From the NCBI GenBank assembly GCA_001775255.1, contig MFCJ01000073.1:1-35464 (forward strand): 35,464 nucleotides of DNA. The letters run 5' to 3'. The position numbers and the translations under genes were made by a program. Under the pieces are notes generated by a model. It worked only from the letters and a program-made list of their open reading frames with translations, was not told the DNA's origin and searched no databases. Numbering within the stretch: position 1 is the first letter of the stretch; every line of letters starts with the position of its first letter. The DNA is from Candidatus Dadabacteria bacterium RIFCSPHIGHO2_12_FULL_53_21 (GTDB taxonomy: Bacteria > Desulfobacterota_D > UBA1144 > Nemesobacterales > UBA2774). This document shows positions 8,569 through 17,189 of the stretch, piece after piece.

Positions 8569-9711
8569 GTGAAAAATTACATATTTACTCCGGGACCGGT
8601 CGCTGTCCCAAGCGAAATTCTCATTGAGATGGCAAAGCCCATCATGCACCACAGGACGAAGGAATTCGAGGCCATCTTTGCGGAGGTAAGAGAGGGGCTT
8701 AAATACATATACGATACGAAGCAGGAGGTATTTGTCCTCGCTGCCTCCGGAACCGGGGCTATGGAGGGGGCCGTGGTGAATACACTTTCCCGCGGCGATA
8801 AGGTGCTCGTCGTCAACGGCGGCAAGTTCGGAGAGAGGTGGGGAAAGATTTGCAAGGCGTTCGGCCTCGACACGCAGGAGCTAATGGTCGAGTGGGGCCA
8901 TTCGGTGGACCCTGCCGATATTGAAAAAGCGCTCGGGAAGGACCCCTCGATTCGAGCCGTTCTGGTACAGGCTAGCGAGACATCTACAGGCGTAATGCAT
9001 CCGACGAAGGAAATCGCCGATATTACCAGGCACAGAGACGATGTCATTCTGATAGTCGACGGCATCACGGGCGTGGGCGTATTCCCGCTTCCTTTCGACG
9101 AGATCGGCATAGACGTCATGGTAGGCGGCTCGCAGAAGGCGTTCATGCTGCCTCCGGGACTGTCGTTCGCCGCCATGAGCGAAAAGGCCTGGAAGTTCAA
9201 TAAGACTTCGGACCTCCCGAAATATTATTTCGATTTCAAAGCCGCACAGAAAAACGCGGAGAAAAACACGACCCCTTATACACCGGCCGTAACCCTGATT
9301 ATCGGACTTGCCGCCGTGCTGAGGAGGTTCAGGGAAGAGGGAAGGGAGAGCATGTTCAAACGTCATGCCAAGCTCTCTCTCGCCATGAGGGAAGGGATGA
9401 AGGCGATAGGGCTTGATATATACGTGAAGGACGTCCCGAGCCCCGCGCTCACTACAGTGATCGCCCCGCCGGAAATAGGCTCCTCGAAGGTTATCAAGGC
9501 GCTCAGCAGCGAATTCGGCATTACTGTCGCCGACGGTCAGGACCAGGCCAAGGGAGTGATATTCAGAGTTTCACACATAGGCGATATAGACAAGACGGAT
9601 ACGTTGTTCTTCATATCGGCCATAGAAAGCGTGCTGCACAAGCTCGGCTACAAGTTCAATTACGGAGCCGGGACGAAAAAGGCGTCTGAAATCTTATTCG
9701 GAGATCAATAG
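8569..9711 (+). CDS. PLP-dependent class V aminotransferase (serine/alanine-glyoxylate type)
   Basis: A 380-residue fold-type I aminotransferase of the AGXT/serine-pyruvate family. It begins with the family hallmark YIFTPGPVAVP, has the MHHRTKEF segment, the glycine-rich ASGTGAMEGAV loop, the PLP-contacting VDGITGVG, and the Schiff-base lysine Lys190 in GGSQKAFMLPPG. Such enzymes move amino groups from serine or alanine to glyoxylate or pyruvate; exact substrates cannot be set from sequence. The start is GTG, with AGAGGAGAA about 8 bases upstream. sbcD follows 48 bases downstream. With glyA and a glycerate 2-kinase also in this window, a role in serine/glyoxylate/glycerate metabolism is plausible. 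Confidence 0.9.
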   Translation: MKNYIFTPGPVAVPSEILIEMAKPIMHHRTKEFEAIFAEVREGLKYIYDTKQEVFVLAASGTGAMEGAVVNTLSRGDKVLVVNGGKFGERWGKICKAFGLDTQELMVEWGHSVDPADIEKALGKDPSIRAVLVQASETSTGVMHPTKEIADITRHRDDVILIVDGITGVGVFPLPFDEIGIDVMVGGSQKAFMLPPGLSFAAMSEKAWKFNKTSDLPKYYFDFKAAQKNAEKNTTPYTPAVTLIIGLAAVLRRFREEGRESMFKRHAKLSLAMREGMKAIGLDIYVKDVPSPALTTVIAPPEIGSSKVIKALSSEFGITVADGQDQAKGVIFRVSHIGDIDKTDTLFFISAIESVLHKLGYKFNYGAGTKKASEILFGDQ

Positions 9712-9759
9712 AGGGAGCGTTCTCAAGGGCTTTTATTGACCTGAGGCGCCCGGCGGCAG

Positions 9760-10995
9760 TTGAGAAAAATAAGGTTTATCCACCTCTCCGACATTCACAT
9801 CGGCCTCCTCACGCACGGCAGGCTGAACCCGTCGACGGGACATAACACCAGGCTCGAAGACATACTAAAATGTCTCGATCACGTGCTGGAGACGGCCGCC
9901 CGGGAATCCGTCGATCTCATACTCATCGCGGGCGATGTGTTCCACAGGGAGAACCCGCTTCCCGCGGAAGAAATAGAATTCGCGCGCAGGATCGGAAAGG
10001 CGGCCGGTAACGGCGGAGCCCGTGTCGTCATGGTGCTTGGGAACCACGACTACTCGTCTTCCGGCATAGGCGCGTCCGCCGTGGAAATCTTCCCCGCCCT
10101 CGACATCGAGGGCGTGACCATTGCCAGAAAACCCGGAGTGATCGAAGTAAACACGAAAAGCGGTTTGGTCCAGGTCGCCTGCCTCCCGTGGGCGGGCAGG
10201 GGCGCACTGCTCTCAAGGGAAGAGTACAAGTCCCTTTCCTCTCAGGAGCTTCAGGCGGAGATAGAAAGGAGACTGATCGCGATAATCCATGGCCTCGCTG
10301 AGAAGACCCAACCGAAGGACCCTGCCGTATTACTCGCGCACGTGGCGGCTCGGGGTGCGAGGCTATCCGGTACGGAAACGGACACGCTTTCGATCTCGGA
10401 CCCGGTTATACCGGTGACGGTGCTCGCGGACCGCGCATTCCAGTATGTCGCGCTCGGGCACATACACAGGTTCCAGGACCTGAACGAGGGCGACGCCCCC
10501 CCGGTAGTTTATTCGGGAAGCATCGAGAGGATCGATTTCACCGAAGAGAAGGAGAAAAAGGGTTTCGTGCTCGGCGAAATCTCGGAGTCGGAAACGGGAT
10601 GGAAATGCATCTATCAGTTCAGGGAGACCCCCGCGAGGAGATTTATCACTATCGATCTCGGAGAGATTGACGAGGACCGGAGGAAGCTGCCCATCCCGGA
10701 CGGAATTTCTCCCGGGGATATTGAGGGGGCGGTGGTCAGGGTCAGATACGAGGTCGGGGGTCCCGGAGAGGGAGTCGATGAGAGGGAGCTAAGGTCCGCG
10801 TTCGGGGGCGCTCAGACGCTCAAGATCGAGAGGGTCTTCTCCAAACCCAAAAAGACGATGAGGCAGACCGAGCTCTCGAAGACCATGAGCGTGCTCGACG
10901 CGCTCGAGAAGTATGTACAATCGAAGCCCGAGCTTAAGAAGATAGGGGCCGAGATGAAATCCTGCGCGGAGAAGCTGATACGGGAGAGCGAGTGA
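9760..10995 (+). CDS. sbcD: DNA repair exonuclease, SbcD/Mre11-type metallophosphoesterase
   Basis: The nuclease subunit of the SbcCD/Mre11-Rad50 complex, which opens DNA hairpins and processes blocked ends. The 411-residue protein carries the five metallophosphoesterase motifs in order: HLSDIHIG (Asp11, His13), AGDVFHREN, LGNHDYS, LLAHV and ALGHIHRF. The C-terminal region after about residue 290 is typical of the SbcD capping domain. The start is TTG at 9760; an in-frame stop six codons upstream leaves no longer option. No SbcC ATPase gene follows: the next gene is convergent and its stop codon abuts this one (TGATCA at 10993-10998 serves both). The partner gene, if present, is elsewhere. 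Confidence 0.88.
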   Translation: MRKIRFIHLSDIHIGLLTHGRLNPSTGHNTRLEDILKCLDHVLETAARESVDLILIAGDVFHRENPLPAEEIEFARRIGKAAGNGGARVVMVLGNHDYSSSGIGASAVEIFPALDIEGVTIARKPGVIEVNTKSGLVQVACLPWAGRGALLSREEYKSLSSQELQAEIERRLIAIIHGLAEKTQPKDPAVLLAHVAARGARLSGTETDTLSISDPVIPVTVLADRAFQYVALGHIHRFQDLNEGDAPPVVYSGSIERIDFTEEKEKKGFVLGEISESETGWKCIYQFRETPARRFITIDLGEIDEDRRKLPIPDGISPGDIEGAVVRVRYEVGGPGEGVDERELRSAFGGAQTLKIERVFSKPKKTMRQTELSKTMSVLDALEKYVQSKPELKKIGAEMKSCAEKLIRESE

Positions 10996-11925
10996 TCATT
11001 CCGCGCTTTTTCCGCCCGATGATACTTCGTAACATGTGTTGTGTACGGACCCGCACTCCTTTGTTTCCAGCTGAAGCGTAACGTGGGTGATGTGGAATCT
11101 GCCCGACAGCTGGTCCTTGATATCGCTTATGAGCTCTTCACTCTTATGCATGTCGTCCACGACCAGGTGGGCGCTGAGCGCGTCGAATCCCTGAGTGAGA
11201 GTCCATGCGTGGAGGTCGTGCACGCTGAGCACGCCCTCGTGGGAGCAAATCGAGTTCTGAACGGCTTTGAGGTCGACTCCCCGCGGTGTGCCTTCGAGCA
11301 GTATATGCACCGACTCCTTTAATATAACCCACGCGCTCCTCAATATAAGTACCGAGACGAGGACGCTAATGATACTGTCCGCATAATACCATCCGGTCAG
11401 GAGCATCACCACGCCCGCGACTACTGCTCCCGCGGAACCCAGCGTGTCGCTTATAACGTGATAGAGCGCACCCTTGATGTTTAAATTTGCGCTCTGATAC
11501 CTGGACAGCATATAGGCCGAGCCTAAATTCAGGAGCAGGCCCACGGTTGCCACGACCGTCATCTCCAGGCTTTTCACCTCCCGGGGGACCTTAAACCTTT
11601 CGTACGCTTCTATGATAATGACGCCTGAGATAACGAACAGGAGTATCCCGTTGATGAGTGCGGCAAGGATTTCGGCCCTGTAAAACCCGTAGGTATTGCT
11701 GAGTGTCGGCGGTTTAACCGAGAACCAGAGAGCGAGATACGCAAGGGAGAGCGCGAATACGTCCGTCAGCATATGCGCCGCGTCCGAGAGGAGAGCGAGA
11801 CTGCCTGTATAGAACCCTGAAGCCGCCTCCACCACCATGAAGGTGGCGGTAAGTATGAGGACGACGATGAGCGTCTTTTTTTCTTTCGTATTTTCTACGT
11901 CGTGAGAGTGTTCGTGGCGCTCCAT
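10996..11925 (-). CDS. Cation diffusion facilitator (CzcD/ZitB-type Zn2+/Co2+/Cd2+ exporter)
   Basis: An inner-membrane proton-coupled divalent metal exporter. It has six predicted transmembrane helices and the two-helix metal site: LLSDAAHMLTD on TM2 and ALYHVISDTLGS on TM5. These give the H-D/H-D pattern (His-x3-Asp) expected for Zn2+ selectivity. The N-terminus is histidine-rich (ERHEHSHD) and the C-terminal cytoplasmic domain (about 210-309) has SVHDLHAWTL, a family hallmark. I chose ATG at 11925 (310 residues total); a TTG at 11961 would add 12 residues that do not look like the family, and neither start has a strong ribosome site. It lies downstream of the kinase operon on the same strand, 74 bases after the 97-residue gene, so read-through is possible. 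Confidence 0.92.
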   Translation of the reverse strand: MERHEHSHDVENTKEKKTLIVVLILTATFMVVEAASGFYTGSLALLSDAAHMLTDVFALSLAYLALWFSVKPPTLSNTYGFYRAEILAALINGILLFVISGVIIIEAYERFKVPREVKSLEMTVVATVGLLLNLGSAYMLSRYQSANLNIKGALYHVISDTLGSAGAVVAGVVMLLTGWYYADSIISVLVSVLILRSAWVILKESVHILLEGTPRGVDLKAVQNSICSHEGVLSVHDLHAWTLTQGFDALSAHLVVDDMHKSEELISDIKDQLSGRFHITHVTLQLETKECGSVHNTCYEVSSGGKSAE

Positions 11926-11999
11926 CGGATTAAAAATACATAGACCCGGTCCGTGAGTCAAAGAACCGTTTCGCTTGCGCTATCTTCAAGTCAGCGGGT

Positions 12000-12293
12000 T
12001 TATTGCGGTCTCTTTCTAAAATGTTTTTCCCGCAACGGGTCGCTGTCGATCTCCGATATCAGGTAGGCTATCTGATACTGGTCGCCCGGATAGAAATAAA
12101 GCTTTATCCCCTGAGGCGTTACAAAATACAGCCCCTCTTTTCTGGTATCATCCGGGAGGTCCACTTCGTAGACCGGAAAGCCTACCGTGCCCGCGCCGAT
12201 GTTGACGGATCTTCTTTCATCCCTCAGTTTTTTGATGCTATCTGCGATCTGCCAGACCTTTGGAAATATCTGACCCTTTACCGTTAGCTTCAT
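12000..12293 (-). CDS. Small protein of unknown function
   Basis: A 97-residue soluble protein that I do not recognise. It starts MKLTVKGQIFPKVWQ with GAGGGG about 7 bases upstream of the ATG, supporting a real start. The sequence is mixed charged with several short beta-strand-like stretches (EGLYFVTPQGIKLYFYPG) and a basic C-terminus (KHFRKRPQ). There is no signal peptide, membrane segment or cysteine. It is the last member of the tandem minus-strand run that begins with the PilZ fusion at 19949, 60 bases after the zinc-ribbon gene, so co-transcription with the signalling genes is possible. Confidence 0.65.
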   Translation of the reverse strand: MKLTVKGQIFPKVWQIADSIKKLRDERRSVNIGAGTVGFPVYEVDLPDDTRKEGLYFVTPQGIKLYFYPGDQYQIAYLISEIDSDPLREKHFRKRPQ

Positions 12294-12353
12294 TCCCGAC
12301 CCCTCAAGTCCCAGTCCCGCCTGATCAGGGCTTTGGACGGCAGCTTATTCGTT

Positions 12354-12716
12354 TTATATTTTTGATATTTGCACCTTCGTAATTATTCCCACACATGTAA
12401 TAATCATATCCAGCTTTTTGTCCCGCTCATAGACGTACCGCTCTCCGAGCTTATTCCCGCATACCGTGCATTCTCCCGCGCCGCCGTCCGTGTCCCACTT
12501 CCCGCATTGTGCGCAATGCATTCCCTTCTCTTCATACCACGCGAGATGAGAGTATATGAGCTCGTTAAGCCCCCTCTTTCCAAGCGAGTCCGCCCACTCG
12601 GACAGGTCGCGTATTATTTTCGCCCTGATCCTTTCCGGAACTTCTCCGAGTTGCCCCGAATATATCTCTTCTTCGTTCACCAGGATTCTGCAGTAAAAAG
12701 TGGAAAGCTCTTCCAT
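12354..12716 (-). CDS. Small zinc-ribbon protein of unknown function
   Basis: A 120-residue soluble protein with one likely zinc ribbon: CAQC (about residues 69-72) and CTVC (about 83-86). The N-terminal half is predicted helical (RIRAKIIRDLSEWADSL). No enzyme motif is visible. It begins 13 bases after the stop of the REC-PAS-HK-REC gene, with AGGA very near the ATG, so it is almost certainly in the same transcript. Its position after two kinase genes suggests a role in that pathway, for example as an adaptor, but nothing in the sequence demonstrates this. Confidence 0.72.
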   Translation of the reverse strand: MEELSTFYCRILVNEEEIYSGQLGEVPERIRAKIIRDLSEWADSLGKRGLNELIYSHLAWYEEKGMHCAQCGKWDTDGGAGECTVCGNKLGERYVYERDKKLDMIITCVGIITKVQISKI

Positions 12717-12729
12717 GTCCTGCCGTGTT

Positions 12730-14646
12730 TTATCCGCTCATGGCCTCTGCTCCAAGGACCCTGGATACCGCGATCTGGATCTGGTCCACGGAGAAAGGTT
12801 TTTTAATGATATTATAAGCGCCCTCGTCCGTGAGCTCGTCGGGGAGCTGTTCTCCCGGCCTTGAGCTTATGATAACCACAGTTGAGTTCGGGTCTATCAT
12901 TTTGATTTCTCTCAGAAGCTCGAGGCCGTTTTTATTAGATATGGAGAAGTCGAGGAACGTAATGTCGAAATGATTCTTTTTTATAAGCTCTATCGCCTGT
13001 TCGCCGCTTTCAGCGGTCATCACGTTATGTCCCGTGCTCGAAAGGCATTCACTCACGATGTCTCTGATGAACTCCTCGTCGTCGATGATCAGCACATTCC
13101 CTTTTCTCCTGAGCTCGATCACCTTCGCGTTCTGGAATTTCTCTGCCGGTTCAGATTCCGGGGCCTTCGAGACGGTTTGTATATTCGGGAGGTGAATCGT
13201 GAATGTGGTGCCCTTGTTGAGCTCGCTCGAGACTTCTATCCTGCCGCCGTGTCTCTCTATGATCGCGTATATGACGGAAAGTCCGAGGCCCGTTCCCGAT
13301 TTCGATCCTTCGCTCTGTTTTGTCGTGAAGAACGGCTCGAATATCCTGGGCAGGTTCTCCGGAGGAATGCCTGCCCCCGTATCCGAGAAGTCGATTCTCA
13401 CATAATTGCCGGCGAGCTTCGTGCTGATGGCTATGGCGCCGCCCTGGGGCATGGCGTGTTTCGAGTTAATTGCCAGATTGAGGAATACCTGCTGTATCTC
13501 CCCGAGGTTCATCCTGATGGCCGGGACCTTCTCGTAGCTCCTGAGTATCCTTATACCTTCCGTCTCGAAGGTGTGTTCTACGAGTCCCAGGGCGTCGTCA
13601 ATGATGCCCTCTATCTGGGCGACCTGGAATTTTTCTCCTTTTTGTCTCGAGAATGAAAGGAGCTTGTTCACTATCTCGACAGCCCTGTCGGAAGCCTTCT
13701 CTATCACCTTGAGGTCTTTCCTGGCGCTGTCCAGGTCCTGTCTCGTGAGCGCGAGGCTCGTATAACCGATAATGCCGGAGAGTATGTTGTTGAATTCGTG
13801 CGCCACTCCGGCCGCCAGCTGTCCTACGCCCGACATCTTCGCCGAGTGTATTAGCTGCGCTTCGAGTTTCTTCTTCTCGGTTATATCCTCTGTCGCGGCT
13901 ATCACGCCGAAGATCTCTTTCGTCTCGAAGTCTATCAGCGGCGACAGCGTCACTTCGAGGAACTTGCTGTCGTGTCTCACTTCGTGTTTCGTCGAATATG
14001 ACGGGTCGCTCAATATCTTGGGCACAATTGTGTCAAAATTAATCCCCTGGAATAACGAGCTCAGTTTTTCACCCGCGCAGCTCCTGCCGAATATCTCTGA
14101 GGTCTTCGGGTTTGCGGTTTCGACGATAAGGTCCCTGTCCGTCGTTATAATGCTCTCGATCGTGCTGTTGAGCGTGTTTTCGAGCTGTCTGTTCCTCTCC
14201 CGGACCTTGAGCTCGAGGTTGGTGTTCAATTCCTTGAGGTCGCTGAGCAGGCGGGTGTTCTCCTTGTAGAGCTCGTACCTGTCGGCGGCATGCTCGATTA
14301 CGCTTCTGAGTTTCCCGTAATCGAGAGGTTTGATCAAATAGTCGAAGGCTCCGTTCTGAACCGCCTCTACCGCTGTTTCCAGCGAAGCGAATCCCGTCAT
14401 GAGTATTACCGGTATGTTGGGGTCTTTCTTCTTGATTTCTTCGAGGAGGTCGATGCCGCTTTTTACAGGCATTTTGATGTCCGAGAGCACCACGTCGAAG
14501 TGGGATGACCTCAGGTACTCGGCTGCTTTCTCGCAGTTGTTGGCGACTACGACTTCGTAACCTTCCTTGGTCAGTATGTCGGATATGATTTTTAATATAA
14601 GCTGCTCGTCGTCAACAACCAGCACCCGCTTCTTCTTGTCGTTCAT
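12730..14646 (-). CDS. Hybrid signalling protein REC-PAS-histidine kinase-REC
   Basis: A soluble 638-residue hybrid. Domains in order: N-terminal receiver (about 5-122, phospho-acceptor Asp56 in VVLSDIKMP), a coiled coil (about 122-160), PAS (about 160-258), HisKA with MSGVGQLAAGVAHEFNN (His283), HATPase (about 370-488, with NLAINSKHAMPQGG, DTGAGIP and GTGLGLSV), then a second receiver (about 515-632, Asp566 in ITFLDFSIS). It has no DNA-binding output domain, so it must relay to another protein. The ATG at 14646 is preferred because GGGAGAGG lies 5-6 bases upstream and the receiver begins directly. It overlaps the end of the membrane kinase gene by 35 bases, so the two are translationally coupled and probably one phosphorelay. 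Confidence 0.92.
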   Translation of the reverse strand: MNDKKKRVLVVDDEQLILKIISDILTKEGYEVVVANNCEKAAEYLRSSHFDVVLSDIKMPVKSGIDLLEEIKKKDPNIPVILMTGFASLETAVEAVQNGAFDYLIKPLDYGKLRSVIEHAADRYELYKENTRLLSDLKELNTNLELKVRERNRQLENTLNSTIESIITTDRDLIVETANPKTSEIFGRSCAGEKLSSLFQGINFDTIVPKILSDPSYSTKHEVRHDSKFLEVTLSPLIDFETKEIFGVIAATEDITEKKKLEAQLIHSAKMSGVGQLAAGVAHEFNNILSGIIGYTSLALTRQDLDSARKDLKVIEKASDRAVEIVNKLLSFSRQKGEKFQVAQIEGIIDDALGLVEHTFETEGIRILRSYEKVPAIRMNLGEIQQVFLNLAINSKHAMPQGGAIAISTKLAGNYVRIDFSDTGAGIPPENLPRIFEPFFTTKQSEGSKSGTGLGLSVIYAIIERHGGRIEVSSELNKGTTFTIHLPNIQTVSKAPESEPAEKFQNAKVIELRRKGNVLIIDDEEFIRDIVSECLSSTGHNVMTAESGEQAIELIKKNHFDITFLDFSISNKNGLELLREIKMIDPNSTVVIISSRPGEQLPDELTDEGAYNIIKKPFSVDQIQIAVSRVLGAEAMSG

Positions 14647-17185
14647 CTGCCTCTCCCGCAGTAATATTATAGTTATTTGATGGAAGTTCAATCGTAATTG
14701 TCGTGCCTGACCCTTTCTCGCTCTCAACTATTATCCTGCCTTTGTGTTTTTCTATGATCTTATAGGCTATCGAGAGTCCGAGACCGGTTCCCATATCCTT
14801 CTTCGTAAAGAATGGATCAAAAATCTTAGTGATGTCTTCCTTATCTATTCCCACGCCCGTGTCCTTGAAGTGTATGTAAACCTTGTCGTTGCTCCCGCTC
14901 GCGAATTCGTCCCACCGGGTGGACGTCTTTATCGAAAAGTCCCCGCCCTTCGGCATCGCCTGCACCGCGTTTAGAATGATATTGATGAATACCTGCCAGA
15001 GCTGATTGGGATCCGCCATTATCTGAGGCAGATCCTCGTCGAGGCTCAGCGCGAGGTTTATGTTGTTGTCGGAGAGCTGCTTGCGTACGAGGATAACGAC
15101 GTTCTCGAGTACGCTGTTAATGCCCACACTCTCGAAATAGGGCGGCTCGGCTTTTGAGAACTTGAGCAGGCTGTCTATGAGCCTGTTCGTCCTGTCGATT
15201 TCATGCTTTATATAATCGAGGTACTCTCCCACGACTTCTGTATTTTCTTTGTCCATCATGTAGGTGGAGATGTAGTATCTGGCGCCTTCGATGATGTTGA
15301 GAGGGTTCCTTATCTCGTGTGCAACGCCCGCCGCGAGCTGTCCGATCGCGGACATCTTTTCCGCGTGCACGAGCTGCGCCTGGGTATCTTTGAGCTCCTT
15401 GTTCGTTTTTTCAAGCCTTTTCGCGTAGTCCTCGACGAGTTTGAACGCGAGCGCGTTTTCGAGCGCAATAGCGCTCTGGTTGGCCATGAGCTTGAGCAGA
15501 TTCACGTCACGCGACGTATACGATAGCCCCGACTTCTTATCGCCCAATGCTATAAAACCGATGAGTTGTTTTTTGAAAAAGAGCGGGATGATGAGCGACG
15601 CGTTAAACCTCTCGAATTCCAGCATGAGTCTTTGAGAGTTGTGAAAATACCTCTCGTCCGCTATGAGGTCTTCCTTGAATATCTCGTTTCCGTGGAAATT
15701 GAGCTGCTGTATGAGGATGTTGTCCTCTTCGAGCGTCGTGTCCGAGGAGCTTCGGACCTCGTCTTTTTTAAAATACCGCTCATACGACCCCAGGTCCTGG
15801 TTGTATATGAATACGGAGACCGGGCTCGAGAACATCGTGTTCTCCACGATTTCGATGATCTTGTCGATTATCTTTTCAAGGCTGAGGAGTGAGGTCATTG
15901 CATAGCTCACTTCCTCCACGGTCCCCCTGTAGTCGTATTTCTTTCTGAAGAAGGTCAGGTCCACCAGGTCCTGTATCCGGTTCTTAAGCGGGTTGAGTGC
16001 AATGACGAGGAATCCGCTCAGGATCACGAAGAAAGCGGGGTTCTTCCAGCCGCCGTACTTTGCGAAAGCGACATTGAATCCGAGCACCGTGAGGGCGAAT
16101 ACGCATCCGACTGCCCCGGTGAGGAGCCCGTATGTGAGCGCCTTTTCAATGATGACGTCGATGTCGAAAAGCTTGTGTTTCACTATGGCGTATGCGATCG
16201 ACACGGGGAATATGATCACGGGGAGAGCCATCAGGTTATAGGGCATGCTTATTTTAAAGACCGTGATGCTGGCTACCACCGAAGCCGGGACGAGCAGGCC
16301 GAAAATGCAGCCGAGTAAGATTATTTGTGCGCGTTGTTTTTCAAGCGCCGACGACGGATTCATGTAGGTCATGAGAGAAGAGATCGGGAAAATCATTGTG
16401 CTCAGGACCACGTAAATCCAGCTTACGGTATTAATGTGTTTCCATATATCATATTTGTAAAAGAAGATGAACTGAAGAACGAAAAGCATCGCGGAAATAA
16501 ACAAAAAGAATATCGATACTAAGTTGTGCGTCATTCTCTTCAGCTTGGCGTCAGACGGGAAAATAAACATCAGATATATTCCGAACAGCGGGCTGAAAAT
16601 CCATGAAAAGAAGGTCAGCTGATCGAACAGATAGACGGCCTGTGCGTCGAACGAGCCGACAAACCAAATACATATCGAAGCACAGAAGAGGAAAAACGCC
16701 TTGCTGGCCCTCAGGTACGGCTTCATCTGAAGAACCATCACGCCGATGATCAGGAACACTACGCCTATCACGTATATGATTCCGAACAGGAGAAGCATCT
16801 CCCGCAGCGTCAATCTCTCGACCGGGATCGTAACGTTGAATGAGTCGCCGTTTCTTTCTATTGTGTAATCCACACTTGAACCCACGGGGAGCTTGTCAAT
16901 TACCTCAAATACGTCATTGGGGATTCTGACAGGTATACCGTTTACTTCCTTTATCTTATCCTTGAACCTTTTGAGCATGTCGCCGTTGACTGTTTTCGGC
17001 GAAATATCTGTTATGACGAGGTTTTTATAGAAGAAAAATCCGGGGTAAGGTTTGCCCACCCTGTTTAGACCTAACAGGAAATTCCCTATGCAGAAGATGA
17101 TCAGAACGAACGCAACAATACTGAATACCGATTTCTGGATGTTCGTTCCGTTCCCTTTCGAAATGGATAATTGTCTGTCAACCAT
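14612..17185 (-). CDS. Multi-pass membrane histidine kinase with PDZ-like and GAF domains
   Basis: An 857-residue inner-membrane sensor kinase. A short basic N-terminus leads to TM1 (about 18-40). A PDZ-like extracytoplasmic segment follows (about 45-125, with VNGIPVRIPNDVFEVIDKLP). A bundle of about seven to nine further hydrophobic helices spans about 128-400. The cytoplasmic part has a GAF domain (about 425-580), a coiled coil (about 580-608), HisKA with MSAIGQLAAGVAHEIRNPLN (His623) and a HATPase domain (about 715-840). It follows the PilZ-acyltransferase stop by 4 bases and overlaps the next hybrid kinase by 35 bases. It has no ribosome site of its own, indicating coupling to the upstream gene. 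The topology, a membrane bundle feeding GAF and kinase domains, would suit sensing of a hydrophobic molecule, but no ligand is proven. Confidence 0.9.
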   Translation of the reverse strand: MVDRQLSISKGNGTNIQKSVFSIVAFVLIIFCIGNFLLGLNRVGKPYPGFFFYKNLVITDISPKTVNGDMLKRFKDKIKEVNGIPVRIPNDVFEVIDKLPVGSSVDYTIERNGDSFNVTIPVERLTLREMLLLFGIIYVIGVVFLIIGVMVLQMKPYLRASKAFFLFCASICIWFVGSFDAQAVYLFDQLTFFSWIFSPLFGIYLMFIFPSDAKLKRMTHNLVSIFFLFISAMLFVLQFIFFYKYDIWKHINTVSWIYVVLSTMIFPISSLMTYMNPSSALEKQRAQIILLGCIFGLLVPASVVASITVFKISMPYNLMALPVIIFPVSIAYAIVKHKLFDIDVIIEKALTYGLLTGAVGCVFALTVLGFNVAFAKYGGWKNPAFFVILSGFLVIALNPLKNRIQDLVDLTFFRKKYDYRGTVEEVSYAMTSLLSLEKIIDKIIEIVENTMFSSPVSVFIYNQDLGSYERYFKKDEVRSSSDTTLEEDNILIQQLNFHGNEIFKEDLIADERYFHNSQRLMLEFERFNASLIIPLFFKKQLIGFIALGDKKSGLSYTSRDVNLLKLMANQSAIALENALAFKLVEDYAKRLEKTNKELKDTQAQLVHAEKMSAIGQLAAGVAHEIRNPLNIIEGARYYISTYMMDKENTEVVGEYLDYIKHEIDRTNRLIDSLLKFSKAEPPYFESVGINSVLENVVILVRKQLSDNNINLALSLDEDLPQIMADPNQLWQVFINIILNAVQAMPKGGDFSIKTSTRWDEFASGSNDKVYIHFKDTGVGIDKEDITKIFDPFFTKKDMGTGLGLSIAYKIIEKHKGRIIVESEKGSGTTITIELPSNNYNITAGEADERQEEAGAGC

Positions 17186-17189
17186 TCGT

